A DNA stretch of 64,000 nt, from the NCBI GenBank assembly GCA_903813345.2, contig CAIIXF020000011.1, positions 5,730,571 through 5,794,570 of the forward strand, written 5' to 3'. The translations under genes and the position numbers were made by a program. Under the pieces are notes generated by a model, which saw only the letters and a program-made list of their open reading frames with translations, was not told the DNA's origin and searched no databases. Below, piece after piece: positions 11,722 to 25,004 of this stretch. The number at the start of each line of letters is the position of its first letter. Position 1 is the first letter of the stretch. The DNA comes from Owenia fusiformis. Lineage: Eukaryota; Annelida; Polychaeta; Sabellida; Oweniidae.

Positions 11722-12689
11722 TGCTACAGCTCAAACCTTAATAGAAGGTATCCAGTGTGATATAACATTGGACATATTATCCAAAGTTACATTAAATTAA
11801 TAGTTCGTTTGCCCTCGTCGCTTCCAGCAGCTTTTATTGCGTAATGAAAAGGATGTGTACCTCATTAATACGTCGGAAATCTTTTTCGCCAACCCCCAAA
11901 AATGCTGAATAGGTATATATTTATTGTTATGAGCATTTTTTCAGAGATCTTTCTGCCTTTGTTGATGTCTAGATGATTAATTATTGATGTGGTGTAGAAA
12001 GATGTTGCTAAAAGCTGAAATTCAAGTTTCATCCAACCCATGTTATAACGTTTATAATCTACAAGTTTGGAATATGAGAAAAAATTCATCAGAATGGATT
12101 TGGCTCAGCTCAACATGACACAAATCAATTTCTATTATATCTAAAAAACAATTGTGTCAATCCCTAGATTATCTCAACTGGTCAGTCACAGTAAAGCTTT
12201 GTTGGAAGAAATCATTAGCTATATAGTGTCATGGTAATTGATAAATATAACAAGCATACATCAATGTCATTATTTTTCATGATTTTTATGTTATTCTAAT
12301 CCAGGTAGCATAACTCAGAAAAAATAGTTTTCATTGAAAAAAAATTGGGGATATTTTCTAGAGGCGTCCCAAATATGGAACAAAGACACAGATGCCCATG
12401 ATAACAGTTTGAGCTATGTAGATATAGTAATTTAACACTTTATTTAACTTAAAAACATCAAAATGGCCCCGAGTGACCCCCAAAAGCATCCTACTGGCCC
12501 CGAGTGACTACTTTCATCTAATTATACGTTTCGTTTTCGACTTTTGCCATTTTGCTTTTCAGTATTTCCGTCACGCGTTCTCATTGGTCAGTGAATATGC
12601 CATACAAGCCAGATGGGCATGTAATACATCGGACGTGAATCTCAGATTTATAATGTATGACAGATAGTTCTCTTGTGTTCACCGCATAA

Positions 12690-13030
12690 CAGTATGTTCG
12701 AAATGAAATGAAACGTGTATCCGATCTTCGTTTGCAACAAAATGACATTGTAAACAACGTCTCTAGGTCTCTCAAAGTTGTAACTGTACAAAGGAAAGTT
12801 TGGTTCATTTAAAAAAGTATCTTATTAATGAAATAAAAGGAATACTTCAATTTTGTCTATTTTGGGGGTTTCTGTTCTAATTTCTTTAGATACTTTTTTT
12901 TAAATGAACCAAACTTTCTTGTATAACTACGATATTTAGAGATATCTATTTAAATGGAGTATTAATGCCATTTTATTCCAAAAGGTTCGGAAAAAGTTTT
13001 TATTTCATTTTCGAGAATTTGTAGAAAAGA
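12690..13030. mobile_element. palindromic MITE, copy 1
   Basis: The ends are inverted with respect to each other (GAAATGAAACGTGTATCCGA on the left, a TCGGAAAAAGTTTTTATTTC-like stretch on the right). There is a tighter inner hairpin: AAAGTTTGGTTCATTTAAAA at about 12793 against its complement ending near 12921. A diverged relative, split by a mariner-like element, lies reversed at about 23260-25310. The copy-B version is at about 58828-59165. Confidence 0.7.
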
Positions 13031-13771
13031 ACAAAAACAAATGCATTATAAACAAAACAATTATATAAAATATTTGTAAATAATTTGCACATTAAAGTAT
13101 TGTCAGTCGATGACGTTTCCATACTGAATATTAAACTAATCACAATACATATAAACATATAATTAAAAAGCCTTGGGCATTTCTAATTAAATATCGGAGT
13201 GGTCTTTCCTAGAGGCCATTTATTAAAGGCGAACCAAAAACTAACTAAACGGAGAAGAACAATGAGGATATGCACGTTAGTTGTAAGTATACATAGTTTG
13301 TTATAATATGAGCCAGGTCACAGGAAAAGGATCTTATCACAGATTTTTCAATATTTTGATATTTGTTTATCTTAAAAAGCACAAAGAGATCTTTCAAATG
13401 AGCCATGGCTTATGTCTTAACAATTTTTCATTGCATATATGGACCAAAAAGTTGGATTTTAATTTAGCACATTTTCCTCTTAATCTTGGGCACATTTGGG
13501 CTCTGTAGCACTAACATTTTTAATTTTTGTGATAAGACTGGTTTTCCTATGGCCAGGCTCATATATATCGTCCCTCTACTATTAAAAGGTTCTATATCCT
13601 CATGTACCATATTTGAGAAAACTGAGAACAAACATTTAGGTTCCTCTATCTTTGTGACACAGTAAAATAGAATATTGACATGCATGCTTATGTATCATAT
13701 AGCCAAGATGAATTATTCCTGATCAGGATGGCAAGAAATGCCAATGTTTAAGGCTACTTTTTAAAAAATGC

Positions 13772-16639
13772 TTTTGGAGATTGCACGATTGAGACCTGTT
13801 GCATCTGTACACAAAATGAGTTTAATTGATGGAGATAGAACTTTTTCTTACCCTGGAATAAAGGGCTTGTCAATTAGATAAAGCTATTTTAAAGGGGCAA
13901 CAAGGAGTGTAGAGGGAAAATTCAAATGTTTTTAGTTTTTTCTGAGCTATCGGGGCAACATTTGGCTTAACATCTTTTTGACATACCTATTTTCTTAAAA
14001 TATATGGATAATTATCAATTCCAGCTGTAAATTTAGTCCAAAGCTTCTATAAAGGGAGTCCCACGTATATAGGTTTTTATGATCCACCATGTTTGAACGG
14101 GAATATAAGGTGAAATAATGTTCGTCCAGGGGGATTCTTTGGAGATAATGAAAATATGATGAGAGGCTTGATGAAATATCAAAACAAAATATATTTCGAC
14201 ACTGGTCCATGTTCGCTGAATGGTCCCTTTGCATTAATTGTTGCACCTTTAAAGAAGCAAGCCACACTATCGAAGGGTAAACTTTTATATAAAGAGCAAA
14301 CATGATAAGGCATGATAACATTTCCTGCTTTAAAAGGAGGGTGGCATTTTTGTAAAATACAGGCGCTCTTGCAAAGGAATTGATGACACATCTTGTAATG
14401 CTCATAAGGTGCATCTAATTCAGCTCGTAATCTGAAACTTCCTGTGGGGCTGCTCCATGGAGTAAGGTTTTACTATGCAAAAGACATTTATCCAGATAGC
14501 AACATTTAACATTATTTGAGTTGGTGTCATTCTGTCTGTGTCGCACTGTATATACTGCCTATTTATGTTCGGTGGAGCGTAGCGACTTTAGAACATAAAT
14601 GCTTTCTATTGGCTGAACGATGAGTTCAGTTCAATGTAGAGTTATGTGAGTGAGTGGATGTTTTCGTGGTGAAGGTAGAGTGTATAGAAAGACATTCTGA
14701 GCTTTGTCACCGTGTAGTCAACACATACACTTCGTTTTATGCAATAAACCAACAGATTAGACAACTTTTGTCGAATTTAATTCGAAAGTTCAAGACACAT
14801 TTGAAGAAACCTCCATATTACTCGTTACTACATAGTTGAAACAGCTGACTTACAATAGCACAGTCATATGAGGAGAATATTACAGAAGGTAAAACTTTTA
14901 TATTACGAAAAAATAAATTGATTAGTTTGAACAGGTACGTTAGATGTCTTTTGGTTATAAACTGTTAATAATATGACTCCAATCACCTCAGATAGTACAA
15001 TCAACATCTATATATAAAAAAGCGTAAAAGAAGCTTCAAATAAAATAACAAAATTGGTAACAAAGGCTTTCTCGAGGTCCTTTACGTTTCAGAAAGTTCT
15101 GGATGTCCTACAGTATGTACCACTAGACTCAAGAGGTCGCAACTTGTTTTACGACAACATAGTATCGGGAAGTGCCGGGGTGAGCATGATTACCAATGAT
15201 GACCGATGTCTGGTTTCAATGCGGCGAAGCTGGGCCATATCAAGGTCATTTTGGGAGCAATGAGCTCAACGACTACTGCAATCACGAATAAGTTAAGTAG
15301 CCAATTAAATTATTATGTTTTCTTATGTTATTGTTTGAAATGCTAGATATCTCTTCAGGGATTTACATTACTGACAGTAGTTCGGTGCTTACAAGATTTG
15401 TTTAGAGGTCTTCTTCGTAGATTTCAATCTATGTACGTACAAGTACTTATACCAACATGTTATAGTGTTTCCTCAATTTGGGAGGCCTTTACAAGTTCTT
15501 TTCGTATTTTATGTTCTTTTCCTCGGTATTAGAACTGAGAGATTGATATTCAAAAGTTGATAGGTTTGTTTCACAATAGCTATTTTAGGTGAACCGATTC
15601 GTTTAAAAAATAAAGGGTATATAAAGCAGGCAGTAAAAAGATATAATTTGTAGAAAGATCAAATTTAGTGGTCAATGTTCAGAATTTCAACTTGTTAACA
15701 AGTAATGACATATTAGATTTTCAAATAAATACAGGTTTCAGAAAAGATCAAACACGTTTAAACGTATAGGAGTTAGTTAAAAACGTTAATCAAAGACTCG
15801 ACATGTTTTACTAACTCGTAAACACAGAGGCTTGATTGGGAAAACGCTTTTTGGCTAGATAATCAGTTATTTAATGACTTTACAAGATGGTGATGATGAT
15901 GTTTGATAGTGCTTGCACAGGCGTTATTTTCAAAGGTGAGTTTTCTCACAGTAATTGTTCAGAAAAAGAAAGCAAAATATTTCAATGTAGAAAGAGTTAC
16001 ACGTATAAAGTAGTTTTATAAGCTTACTTGAAATATCTTCAAAACTAGAATTGTGGTTGACAGATTATCAAAACTTAATACGAAGGCATTTGGATGTGCC
16101 CATTTTTAAAAATGTTATAGGTTAATATAGAGTTGAAATTAGAGTTTATTCCAGGGTAGACAATCGTAAAGCATTTTTGTAGATCTAGATGACACGACAG
16201 TGAAGCTTGATTTCGAACTACTACTTTCATCAAGAAGGTTGTTCATTAATTTTAAAACGTAATGCAATGAGAACTTTAGCGTTGCAAAAGCTTAACATTT
16301 TGACTTTAGGCTTTTAAAATCATAAAAAGAGGCGTTTTCAAACAATCCTTTTGTGGAACAAGACCCGGGTAAAGCCAGAGTAGTTAGTTTAATTCACACG
16401 TTTTGGTGGTAAAAGTTAACATGTATTTGCTTTAAGATTTAAGATTCATTTTAAAGTTACAGTATAATCAGGCACAGGCTAAATAGTTAAAGCAATGGTT
16501 TATTTGACATAGATATTAGTTTGTTGATACAGCACATTGAAGATAATGTGCACGCTTATATTAGCAAATGCATGTATTGCGCATTTAGCACAATTGCTAT
16601 ACAGACAAGCACACTGGGTTGTGTAAGAACATTCATTAA
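13772..16639. other. no recognisable gene
   Basis: AT-rich sequence. A 139-residue minus-strand frame at 13995-14414 has no domain I know and is probably chance. A short inverted pair (ATTTATGTTC ... GAACATAAAT, 14561-14600) is the only structure noted. Confidence 0.4.
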
Positions 16640-18400
16640 CATCTTATACAGCTTAGCATATTCGAATGGACAGGTAATGACGTGCAAGAAAGCACGCCAT
16701 GATATGCAGGTAAGCACATCACTAGGTGCAGGTAAGCATATCAAGATACTTTGCTGTGGAGGTAAACAGTGATATTCAGGTAAGAATAACGTGGTGTACA
16801 AGATAACACATTGTGATCTACATGTAAGCACTGTAATGCTCATACAATCAAATTGCGATGGAGAGGTACTCTCACTGGGATGTGCATGAAAGCACATTGT
16901 AATATATAGGCTAGCACAATGGGATTTGCAGATCGTACACACGGATTTACAGGTGACCACACTGTGATGCATGCATAGGTAAGCATATTATTGTGACATG
17001 CAACGTGATGTGAATGTTAGCACACCGTAATATAAAGGCAGGAATACCATTACGTGCAGGTTAGCACACTGATAGTTGAACGTAAGCAGACCATTATATG
17101 CAGGTAAACACACCGTGATGTACAGATAAATTAAAACGGGACGTGTATGTATGCATAACATGGCGCGTACAGGTAAGCCACTGTGATGTGTACGTAAACA
17201 CACTGTGATATGAAGGTTAACCAACTGAGATATGTAAGTAAGCACAAAGTTATGTGATTGGTAGCACATTTTATTGTGTAGGTTAGCACGCCGTGACTGC
17301 AGGTTAGCACACCGTGATGTGCAGGGTAGCACACTGTGATGTGCAGGTTAGTACAGTGTGATATGTATATAAGCACGCTGTGACGTGAAGGCTAGCACAC
17401 CGTGATGTGCAGGGTAGCACACTGTGATGTGCAGGTTAGCACAACGTTATGTGCAGAGTAACAGAGTGTGATGTGTATATGAGCACGCCGTGACGTGCAG
17501 GCTAGCACACCGTGATGTGCAGGTTAGCACACCGTGATGTGCAGGGTAACACAGTGTGATGTGTATATTAGCACGCCGTGACGTGCAGGCTGGCACACCG
17601 TGATGTGCAGGGTAGCACACTTTGATGTGCAGATTAGCACACCGTGATGTGCAGGGTAACACAGTGTGATGTGCAGGTAACCACACTGTAATGTGCAGAG
17701 TAGCACACAGCGATGTGCAGGGTAGCATACCGTGATATGCAGGGTAACACAACGTGATGTACAGGGTAGCATACTTTGATGAGCAGGTAAGCACGTCATG
17801 ATGTGCAGGGTATCAGTGATGTGCAGGTAAGCACAGCGAGATGTGCAGGTAAGCACACTGTAATGTGTAGGTAAGCACACTGAAATGTGTAGGTAAGCAC
17901 ATTGTAATGTGTAGGTAAGCACACTGTAATGTGTAGGTAAGCACCCTGTGAAGTACAGGTAAGCTCATCGTGATGTGTAGGTAAGTAAATAGTGGTGTGT
18001 AGGTAAGCACACTGTAATGTGTAGGCAAGCACATTGTATTGTGTAGGTTAAAGCACACTGTTATGTGTAGGTAAGCACCCTGTGATGTGCAGGTAAGCAC
18101 ATCGTGATGTGCAGGTAAGTACACAGTGATGTGTAGGTAAGCACATCTTGATGTGTAGATATGCACACCATGGTTGCAGTTAATCACAATATGATGTGAA
18201 GGTAAGCACACTGTGGTTTGAAGGTTAGCAAACTGTAATGCGCGGGCAAGAAAACTGGAAAATCCTTGAAACATACGGGATATACAGATGTAATGTGATG
18301 TGTATGTAAACACATTGAAATGTAAAGGCAAAAACATTGGGATGTTCAGGTAAACATTGAGATGTTTAGGTAAACTCGCAGAGATATTCAGATAAACATA
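16640..18400 (+). repeat. 22-bp minisatellite, roughly 80 units
   Basis: The unit is close to GTGATGTGCAGGTAAGCACA plus two bases, and is very regular at 17280-18190. Because 22 bp times three is 66, all three minus-strand frames stay open for long stretches, giving histidine- and cysteine-rich frames (HHGVLTCTSRCA-type) that should not be called genes. Many units contain AG|GTAAG, the consensus animal splice-donor core, on the plus strand. Confidence 0.93.
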
Positions 18401-20590
18401 TTGAGAAATGCACGTGAATACACCAGGTTATATATGATAGTGCACAAAATGAGAATTGCTAACGACATTTCTATATATGTGAGATTACGATGTATATGCT
18501 GACACAAGTTTATAGTTTAGACGTGTGTAATGTACCACTGCATAAGAATTACAATTCACAGGTAAACATGTCATGATAGGCAATATACAACCTGATGATT
18601 TCTATATGTATTTCATTGGTCAATTACTTTTCAGGTATTTTGATCTGGATGGTGTCCATTTATATTGAACAATTTTCTTTAGATATTGCTGAATTGCAGA
18701 TGAGCTGTTGGAAAATCAGTGAATCGTTCACGAATAGATCTATTGTTAAAGATATTGTTGTAATTATACATTTAAAATTTGTTAATGGAAATATTTCCAG
18801 GCTGGTAGAGCAGTAATTAAAGTAAAGTGATGTTTATATGACGAACTAAGGGATTTTGGCACAGATGTTGCAAGCACCGTTGTGCTAAAGGGCTGATCAA
18901 CACAACTGAAAGAATGTACAATTGCCTTGTGACAAATATGTTGTCAAATCTGACATAGGATGGATATACATCATATGGACTTCATAACATTTGTGATTCA
19001 ACATCAGTCAAATATATCAGCGATGGGACATTTGAACTGATATTCAAACAATCGCAGACGGAGCCAGTTACAGCTTTGTTTGTTATGATTCTTCCTAACA
19101 CGAAGCGATCATTGAACTTTATACCTCTTGGAGACATTGCAATGTGTAACTTAGGGTTTGCTGCTTTTTGCTTTACATTGAGATGACATTATATTTTAGC
19201 ATTGGTTCAGTGTAAAATAATTCAAATACTGACCGACATTTAAAGACAGGATTGTTGAATAAGTATTTCTGCCGAAGACTGATACTTTTATCTATAAAGT
19301 GTTGGTATCTAGAATCTGTGGATTCAAATTGACATAATCAATTTATTGTTCTATATCTTTCCCGTTCTTTAGATTTTCTGTGTGCCAAGTGCTCTCATTC
19401 CTTGAAACTGAAAGTTGGTGTTATGTTGAATGACGGGTAGTGATGAGAGAATAGAATTTGTAATCAAATGTAAAAAGGTTTTATCTCCACTTTGAATCAT
19501 TACATTGAATGTTAAAAAGTTTTATCTCAAATGAAGGACATAGAACCTTATTGCAACAGATATTTCCTATTTATAACCTTAAGTTTTGAAAAGAGCATAG
19601 TGAATTTAGGGGGGATCCACTTCCACATGCGTATTAGCGTGACATATTCTGTCATGCAAAAAAACTGGTATGACTTAAACAAAAAGTAAAAATGTTTGTT
19701 AAATAATAGACATACCAGGGGCCGATCTAGGAACCAACAAGGGGGCCCAAACTTCTGGGCTGAGTAAAAAACTTGCGCGCTTGCGCGTAAAAAAATCTTG
19801 GCCCCAAAAATCAAAAAGTGGGCCCAAATTTTAAAATTTTGAGGCTCATTTTCTTCAAAATTTGGCCTAAAATTGAAAAGCAAGACCTTAGAAGGCCCAT
19901 TTATGACCAAAAATCCCACTTTTCAAATTTCAAATTCATTACTAACCAAGTATTACCCAACGGCCCTTGATGGTACTGACAACAAGAATAATGAATCAGT
20001 ACGCAATGTGGAGAAAACACAGGTAAATATTTGAAAATGAAAATAAATTTGATATTTACACCAAATAAATTATCATATTAAATAAATAGGAAAACAAGCA
20101 TGGTAATCACCCACTTTCAATTATCCCTTGCGAAGATAATCAAACGCTTCAGATTTGGCGAACTTTTTGTCCCCACTATCAGAATTAAATCATCCAGTTT
20201 TCCCAAATTGTTTTAAATTCCGTGGTTAGGAAGGACAAGAATTTTAAATGATTTAATAAACGACATTGATAAAAATGAACGAAAATATTTCTTTTGAAAT
20301 ATGCTTTTGGCTGAGGCGCACAAGTAAAATACCCGCCTCTCCTTCATGAAACAATATGTTAAATCACTTTTGTTCAAATTTAGATTTGGTCGGTGTTTCC
20401 ATTGAAATATTTTCGAGCCAATGACAGAAAGGCCGAAAATTACTACTTTTGTTGCCATGTCTGATTTGTCCAAAGCATACTATAATGTACTATACGTAGA
20501 CTACTCACCGAATGACATTTCAAATGATACTGAAATAAAACAGTAATACTTCAGTGAGTTGAATATAGTGAAATAACTGTTGCTCGCTAT
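18401..20590. other. no recognisable gene
   Basis: AT-rich. Around 19718-19800 a CAGGGGCCGATCTAGG start followed by GGGGGCCCAAAC and repeated GGCCCAAA-like phrases resembles one end of a hAT-type miniature element, but I could not find a matching opposite end. The 123-residue minus-strand frame at 19548-19919 overlaps this and is likely a by-product. Confidence 0.35.
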
Positions 20591-20723
20591 GTGCTGACTT
20601 AGAATGCAAATGACCCCAATCTGCGCTACCTGTAGGTCTTGGACCTCAGAACCACGTAATTCAGGATCCACCTACTTATTATTCATTATTCATATCACTG
20701 GTGATCCACTCGATTACACAGGT

Positions 20724-20880
20724 TACCGAAACGGTTCGGTATTGACAAATCAAATATTTTACACTTTAGACCCAAAAACAATAAAGTAACAGATTACATA
20801 TTTATACTTGAAAGTAAAATACTTAAAATTGCTAGTGATTATAAATACCTTGGGATTTTATTCAGTGAAATTTTGTTAAA
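20724..20880 (+). pseudogene. LINE reverse-transcriptase fragment
   Basis: Read in one frame, the stretch gives RFGIDKSNILHFRPKNNKVT, then DYIFILESKILKIASDYKYL and GILFSE. The pattern K(S/T)-x-I-x-HFRPK ... Y-KYLGI-x-F is the segment just after the catalytic region of many non-LTR reverse transcriptases (CR1/Jockey/L2-like). Only about 50 residues remain and no YADD box is visible upstream, so it is a dead scrap. It is unlike the L1/Tx1 LINE at 7201-10213. Confidence 0.7.
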
Positions 20881-21974
20881 ACCGTCAATACATTGCGCAA
20901 TGTTCCCCCAACTCCTGTTGCCATATCAACCATAACTTTTTCATTTTGAAACAATATGCAATGACAGTTGCAGGAAAATTGTTATAATGTTATTCTAAAA
21001 TCTGTATTAATTTCAGCTCACATGAGGCAAATATATTGAAATAAGAGCACCCGTATCTTTCCTTTCCGGACACCCTGTAAATAAAAAATAAAAACAAACA
21101 AGCAAACAATCAAACTAATTGATTATTAGACATGCCCTTGAAATATACAAGTATGAACATTTCAATACCTCTGTAACATTTAATGAGATATAAATCTTAC
21201 CTATTTGTTATTGTATTATGTTTTATAAAACATGAACAATAATTTGTTGTTTTGCCCCTTGCGATTATATTGAAAAATACTTGCAATAAAATGTTTCAAA
21301 TGGTAAAAAACTGATATGTGGAAATCATAAATTTCCTAAATATTCCACACAATTTTGTTGAATCTGCTTGGCTCATATTTGAAAAATCCAACAAAATCTG
21401 AAAAACACACTTGCGTATCATTAAACATATCTACGGTAAAATCATAGGATATTTTTACATTATGATAATCTATTTTTTGTTCATATGCTTAGAATAACGG
21501 TCTGTGTCTTATAAAATGTATAAAGGTTCAAATCAAAATATTTTCTTTTATTGACACCTTGTAATGAAAGACATTTTCGACCCGAAAGCCGGATGTTTTT
21601 TTCAGCAAATGGTATTTGAAAAGAATAAAGACATATGCATCTCCATTAATATATCATCAAATGTTGCTGCGCTATAGTTTGCTACGGATCTTTCATATTC
21701 GGAAGTCATACCATGGACTACATGATTATTAGATACATCAGTAGCATATTCATTTCAGAAGATCACCAAGGGAATGTGGCTGGGAGTTAGCCTTGGGATT
21801 ATGCTATGTGTCTTGGCCTTGATGAAACTGACGAATAAAGAGTCCTTATTATTAGGTAAGGAAAACTTTTGACTTATTTGACGGGTTAATCACAAAGATA
21901 TTATTACAAAGAGCTATTATCGAAACGCAAAAGCGAACAAAGTTCAATTTAAGACTTCAATTTGTATTGACCTT

Positions 21975-22095
21975 GATAATTGAGTAAAGAGCTGAGTAAA
22001 GAATTGAGTAAGCGGCTGAGTAAGTAACTGATTACGTAGCTGAGTAAGTAACTGAGTAAGCAGCTGAGTAAGTAGCTTAGTGAGACGCTGAGTAT
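21975..22095. repeat. short tandem repeat, unit CTGAGTAAGTAA-like (about 14 bp)
   Basis: About eight GCTGAGTAAGTA variants stand in a row. The leucine- and serine-rich minus-strand frame across it is a by-product. Confidence 0.8.
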
Positions 22096-22139
22096 TTTAA
22101 AATGGCGTAGAATCTTAACTGGAAGTCGGGTTTCAACTT

Positions 22140-23010
22140 CGATTTCAGAAAATTCTACATCTATTTCATGGCTCATACCTTGAATTTGGAGAACTTTTTG
22201 CTTTGGCCCACTTTCAGGACGTCATATCTCAAAATCGGTAAGAGTCATCAAAAAAGGAGAGTGAAAATTGAAAGGGCTGTTTTTAAGCTACATGATGAAA
22301 AGAATATGAAGGAATAACAACCAATAGTGACAAAGTTAATTGACAGAATGTTGGAAATATAAGATTTGACCTAGTTCTTGACCTTGGCTTTTCAGTGTCC
22401 AAACTTTATATTAAAGTAGCTTTGGAGGCCTCTTCTATTGTAGGCTTTAATTTATTTTGTTTGTATCCAGTGTGCATCTCATATCTTTACAAATCATAAT
22501 TGTCTAGAGCTCCATAGATTTAACAGAGGAATATCATCATATCGATTTTTTAAAATTCAAAACATCATGACTTCTGAATAGGAAGTCAAATCTAAAATTG
22601 CAGAATTGGATTCATATATTGAATTTGGAGAAATTTTTATTTTGACCTACTTTTCGGATGCCATATATCAATAGTGGGTCAAAATATTTTCTGACGGCAA
22701 AAATCTAACACTATTAGCACACTCTTTGCTTCCTATATCTAAAATTTTGAATCAAATAACTTAATGTAGTGTCAGAATCGCAAAAATAAGGGAAAATATG
22801 AATTTGACATAGGCATTTTGGTGTCAAAATTTTGAAGCTAGGCAGCTTTTGAGGTCCCCTTCTTTTATAGGCTGTCATTATGCTTAGCTGTACATAGTGT
22901 ATTATTTCTCTTTTACACTCCAAAAATATTGTTTGTCCCACTTACTCAATATGGGGCACCTTTAGCGATTTTTGAGGTTTCATAACGTCATTACTTCAGA
23001 ATTGGTACGC
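22140..23010. repeat. two diverged direct repeats, unit about 430 bp
   Basis: Shared phrases occur in the same order: TTGGAGAA.TTTT.TTTTG.CC.ACTTTC, a GACGTCATATCTCAAAATCGG-like stretch, TTTTGGTGTCAAA..TTT, and then AGCTTT.GAGG.C.CTTCT and TAGGCTGTCATTATG-like stretches. A third partial copy of the first phrase is at about 25488-25560. No gene. Confidence 0.5.
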
Positions 23011-23339
23011 TGATCGAAATTTGGTTTGCAGATTCAGAATTTCTACACTAAGTTTATAGTTCACACGTTATAGGAGTTGCATCGATATGGAGAACTGAAC
23101 TCAACAATGTTTTTCTCTTAAACCAATCATTGAACACATTCTGTAAATAACACGGTATTTTATGTAATGTTGACTGATTGACAACAATTTAATGCGAAAA
23201 TTATTTAGAAATATTTTATATTACTGTTTTTGTTAACATTATTTGTTTTTTTAGTGCAATTGTTTTTGCTCCTTTCTACCAATTCTTGAGAATGAAATAA
23301 AATGTCTTTCCGAACCTTGTTGAAACAAAATAGCATATA

Positions 23340-25004
23340 CAGGGTGGTCCAAAAAATGGGATACTCGTATTTCAAAAATAAATATTGATTTTCTTGATGA
23401 AAACATATCATATTATATACCAGTAGATAGGGAATTCACTTATCTTTAATTTGGTATATCATAAATATCAGATTTATTATAATAGAGAGATTTCGCACAT
23501 AAGTGAAAGTACAACTTATACGTATACGTATACATTAAAGGGTCATGTCGAACTTTTATATTTACTAAAATCTATTTTAAATTGTACTAATGGAACATAA
23601 CTATTTCCGATATAGAAAAGCTCCATCGACTAGAGACTGTGAATGCACTGTCATCTGCACGTGTAGATTATGCACAATATAATTAAATGCTTGCTTCCGT
23701 GTCCTAGTAGTTATAGTGTATTATAAACATGATCCTTTAAATTGAGTCATTACATTAACAAGTTGATTTTTTCCAAGTTTTCATGATCAGTATAAGTTCA
23801 ATGTACTTACAAAACGGTATAAATACGTACATGATAAACGTATACAGTTGGTTCTCCGTATAAAGCTTTACCTACACGTGTGTGGAACAATTGACCGCAA
23901 ACATTTTTTAAAATTAATTGGCTGAGTAGGAACAGTATCCAATCAAATACTTTATCCATCAATTTGAAACACCAATCAAACAAGTAGGTCCTAGTGATTC
24001 CTGGAAACGACCCATTTAGTAGCAAATGACATTCAGGGTGTTTCATAACGAGCATCTCCAAAAAGTCAATTTGAGAAGAGATGGGTTTATAACATATGTA
24101 CTATATATGAGCCTATTTTATTCTAGATAATATAATAATTCCATAATATAAATGACGTCATTTTTGTTTCAAAACAGGTTTTCAAAAACTTGCAGAAAGC
24201 AAGTTTTTTATCAACTTTATTTACATAAACAGATGTTCATTGTGTCCACCATTTTGATCAATTATAACCCTCAGTTTTGGCTGAAACTGGTAAAAAAGCA
24301 TCATTGGCATCCAATGTGCATCCAGTGTTCATGGTTCTCAAATTCTGTTAGTTCTCCCAATACGTGGACGTCGCAGACGTTGACATCAGATGATCCAATT
24401 ATGTTGTTTTTGGACCATCCTGATATGAGCTCGTTTTGGAATCTTTAAATTTCCAACAAGATGGGGCTTCAAGCAATAGATCCCATTTGATTGTCAATTG
24501 TTTAAAAGGAAAATGTGCATATTCACCCCCTCCCTTAATCACTGCCTCCCCAGATCACCTGATCACCAAGCAACTGCGACTACCACGTATGGGGAGTTCT
24601 AACATAATTGGTGTACCGTGAATCCTTTACAACAATTCAGTCCCTTGATGACAGAATTCATTCTCTCAACAGCATATCATTGATGCTATTGATCAGTTAA
24701 GGCAAAAGCTGGTGAGGGCTACAATTGATCAAAATATTGGACATATTGAACGTCTCTTTATGTAGATAAAGATGACAATAAAACTTGGTTTTTGCAAGTT
24801 TTGGAAAATCCGTTTTGAAACGAAAATGACGTCATTTATATTATGGACGCTGGTTGACAGACATTATAATAACTTTGAACTTATGATATACCAAATTAAA
24901 GATGATTAAATTCCCTATCCACTGGTATATAATATGATATGTTTTCATCAATAAAATCAATATTAATTTTTAAAATACGAGTGTCCCATTTTTGGACCAC
25001 CCTG
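23340..25004. mobile_element. Tc1/mariner-like transposon, decayed
   Basis: It begins CAGGGTGGTCCAAAAAATGG and ends with the complement, with TA on both sides (23338-23339 and 25005-25006). The inverted repeats run about 120 bp (23340-23461 / 24881-25004) and continue internally at about 24138-24205 / 24786-24845. About 600 bp of unrelated sequence (roughly 23485-24120) separates these two parts of the left arm and is a likely later insertion. A damaged transposase lies at 24430-24765. Confidence 0.85.
24430..24765 (+). pseudogene. mariner-like DDE transposase remnant
   Basis: The readable stretch LNFQQDGASSNRSHLIVNCL matches the second catalytic block of Tc1/mariner transposases (QQDGAPxH type; the first D of QDG is the metal ligand). 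After frame breaks, SLDDRIHSLNS and, near the stop, ATIDQNIGHIERLFM match the family's C-terminal helix region. The N-terminal HTH domains and the first catalytic D are not readable. It is defective. Confidence 0.75.

Larger units (their letters stand above)
115..13771. repeat. large duplicated block, copy A
   Basis: This stretch is repeated in the same orientation at 48593-59917. Reading the two side by side, nearly every line matches, with scattered substitutions and small indels. Similarity starts at the shared AATGCGTTCT and fades after the shared word AAGAAATGCCAATGTTTAAGG. Copy A differs chiefly by the 4.6 kb transposon at 6729-11320. No long reading frame is conserved across it, so it is a non-coding segmental duplication or a very large non-autonomous repeat. 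Which of the two it is cannot be told from this window alone. Confidence 0.93.

Noticed and set aside
13995-14414. 139-residue minus-strand frame
   Set aside because: No domain, no splice context and no similarity I could recognise; probably chance in AT-rich DNA.
16556-18337. Several long minus-strand open frames rich in His, Cys and Thr (up to 174 residues)
   Set aside because: They come from the 22-bp minisatellite read in all three phases; the repeated peptide follows the DNA period of 66 bp.
16640-18400. CRISPR array
   Set aside because: Repeats are contiguous 22-bp units with no unique spacers, in an animal genome with introns.
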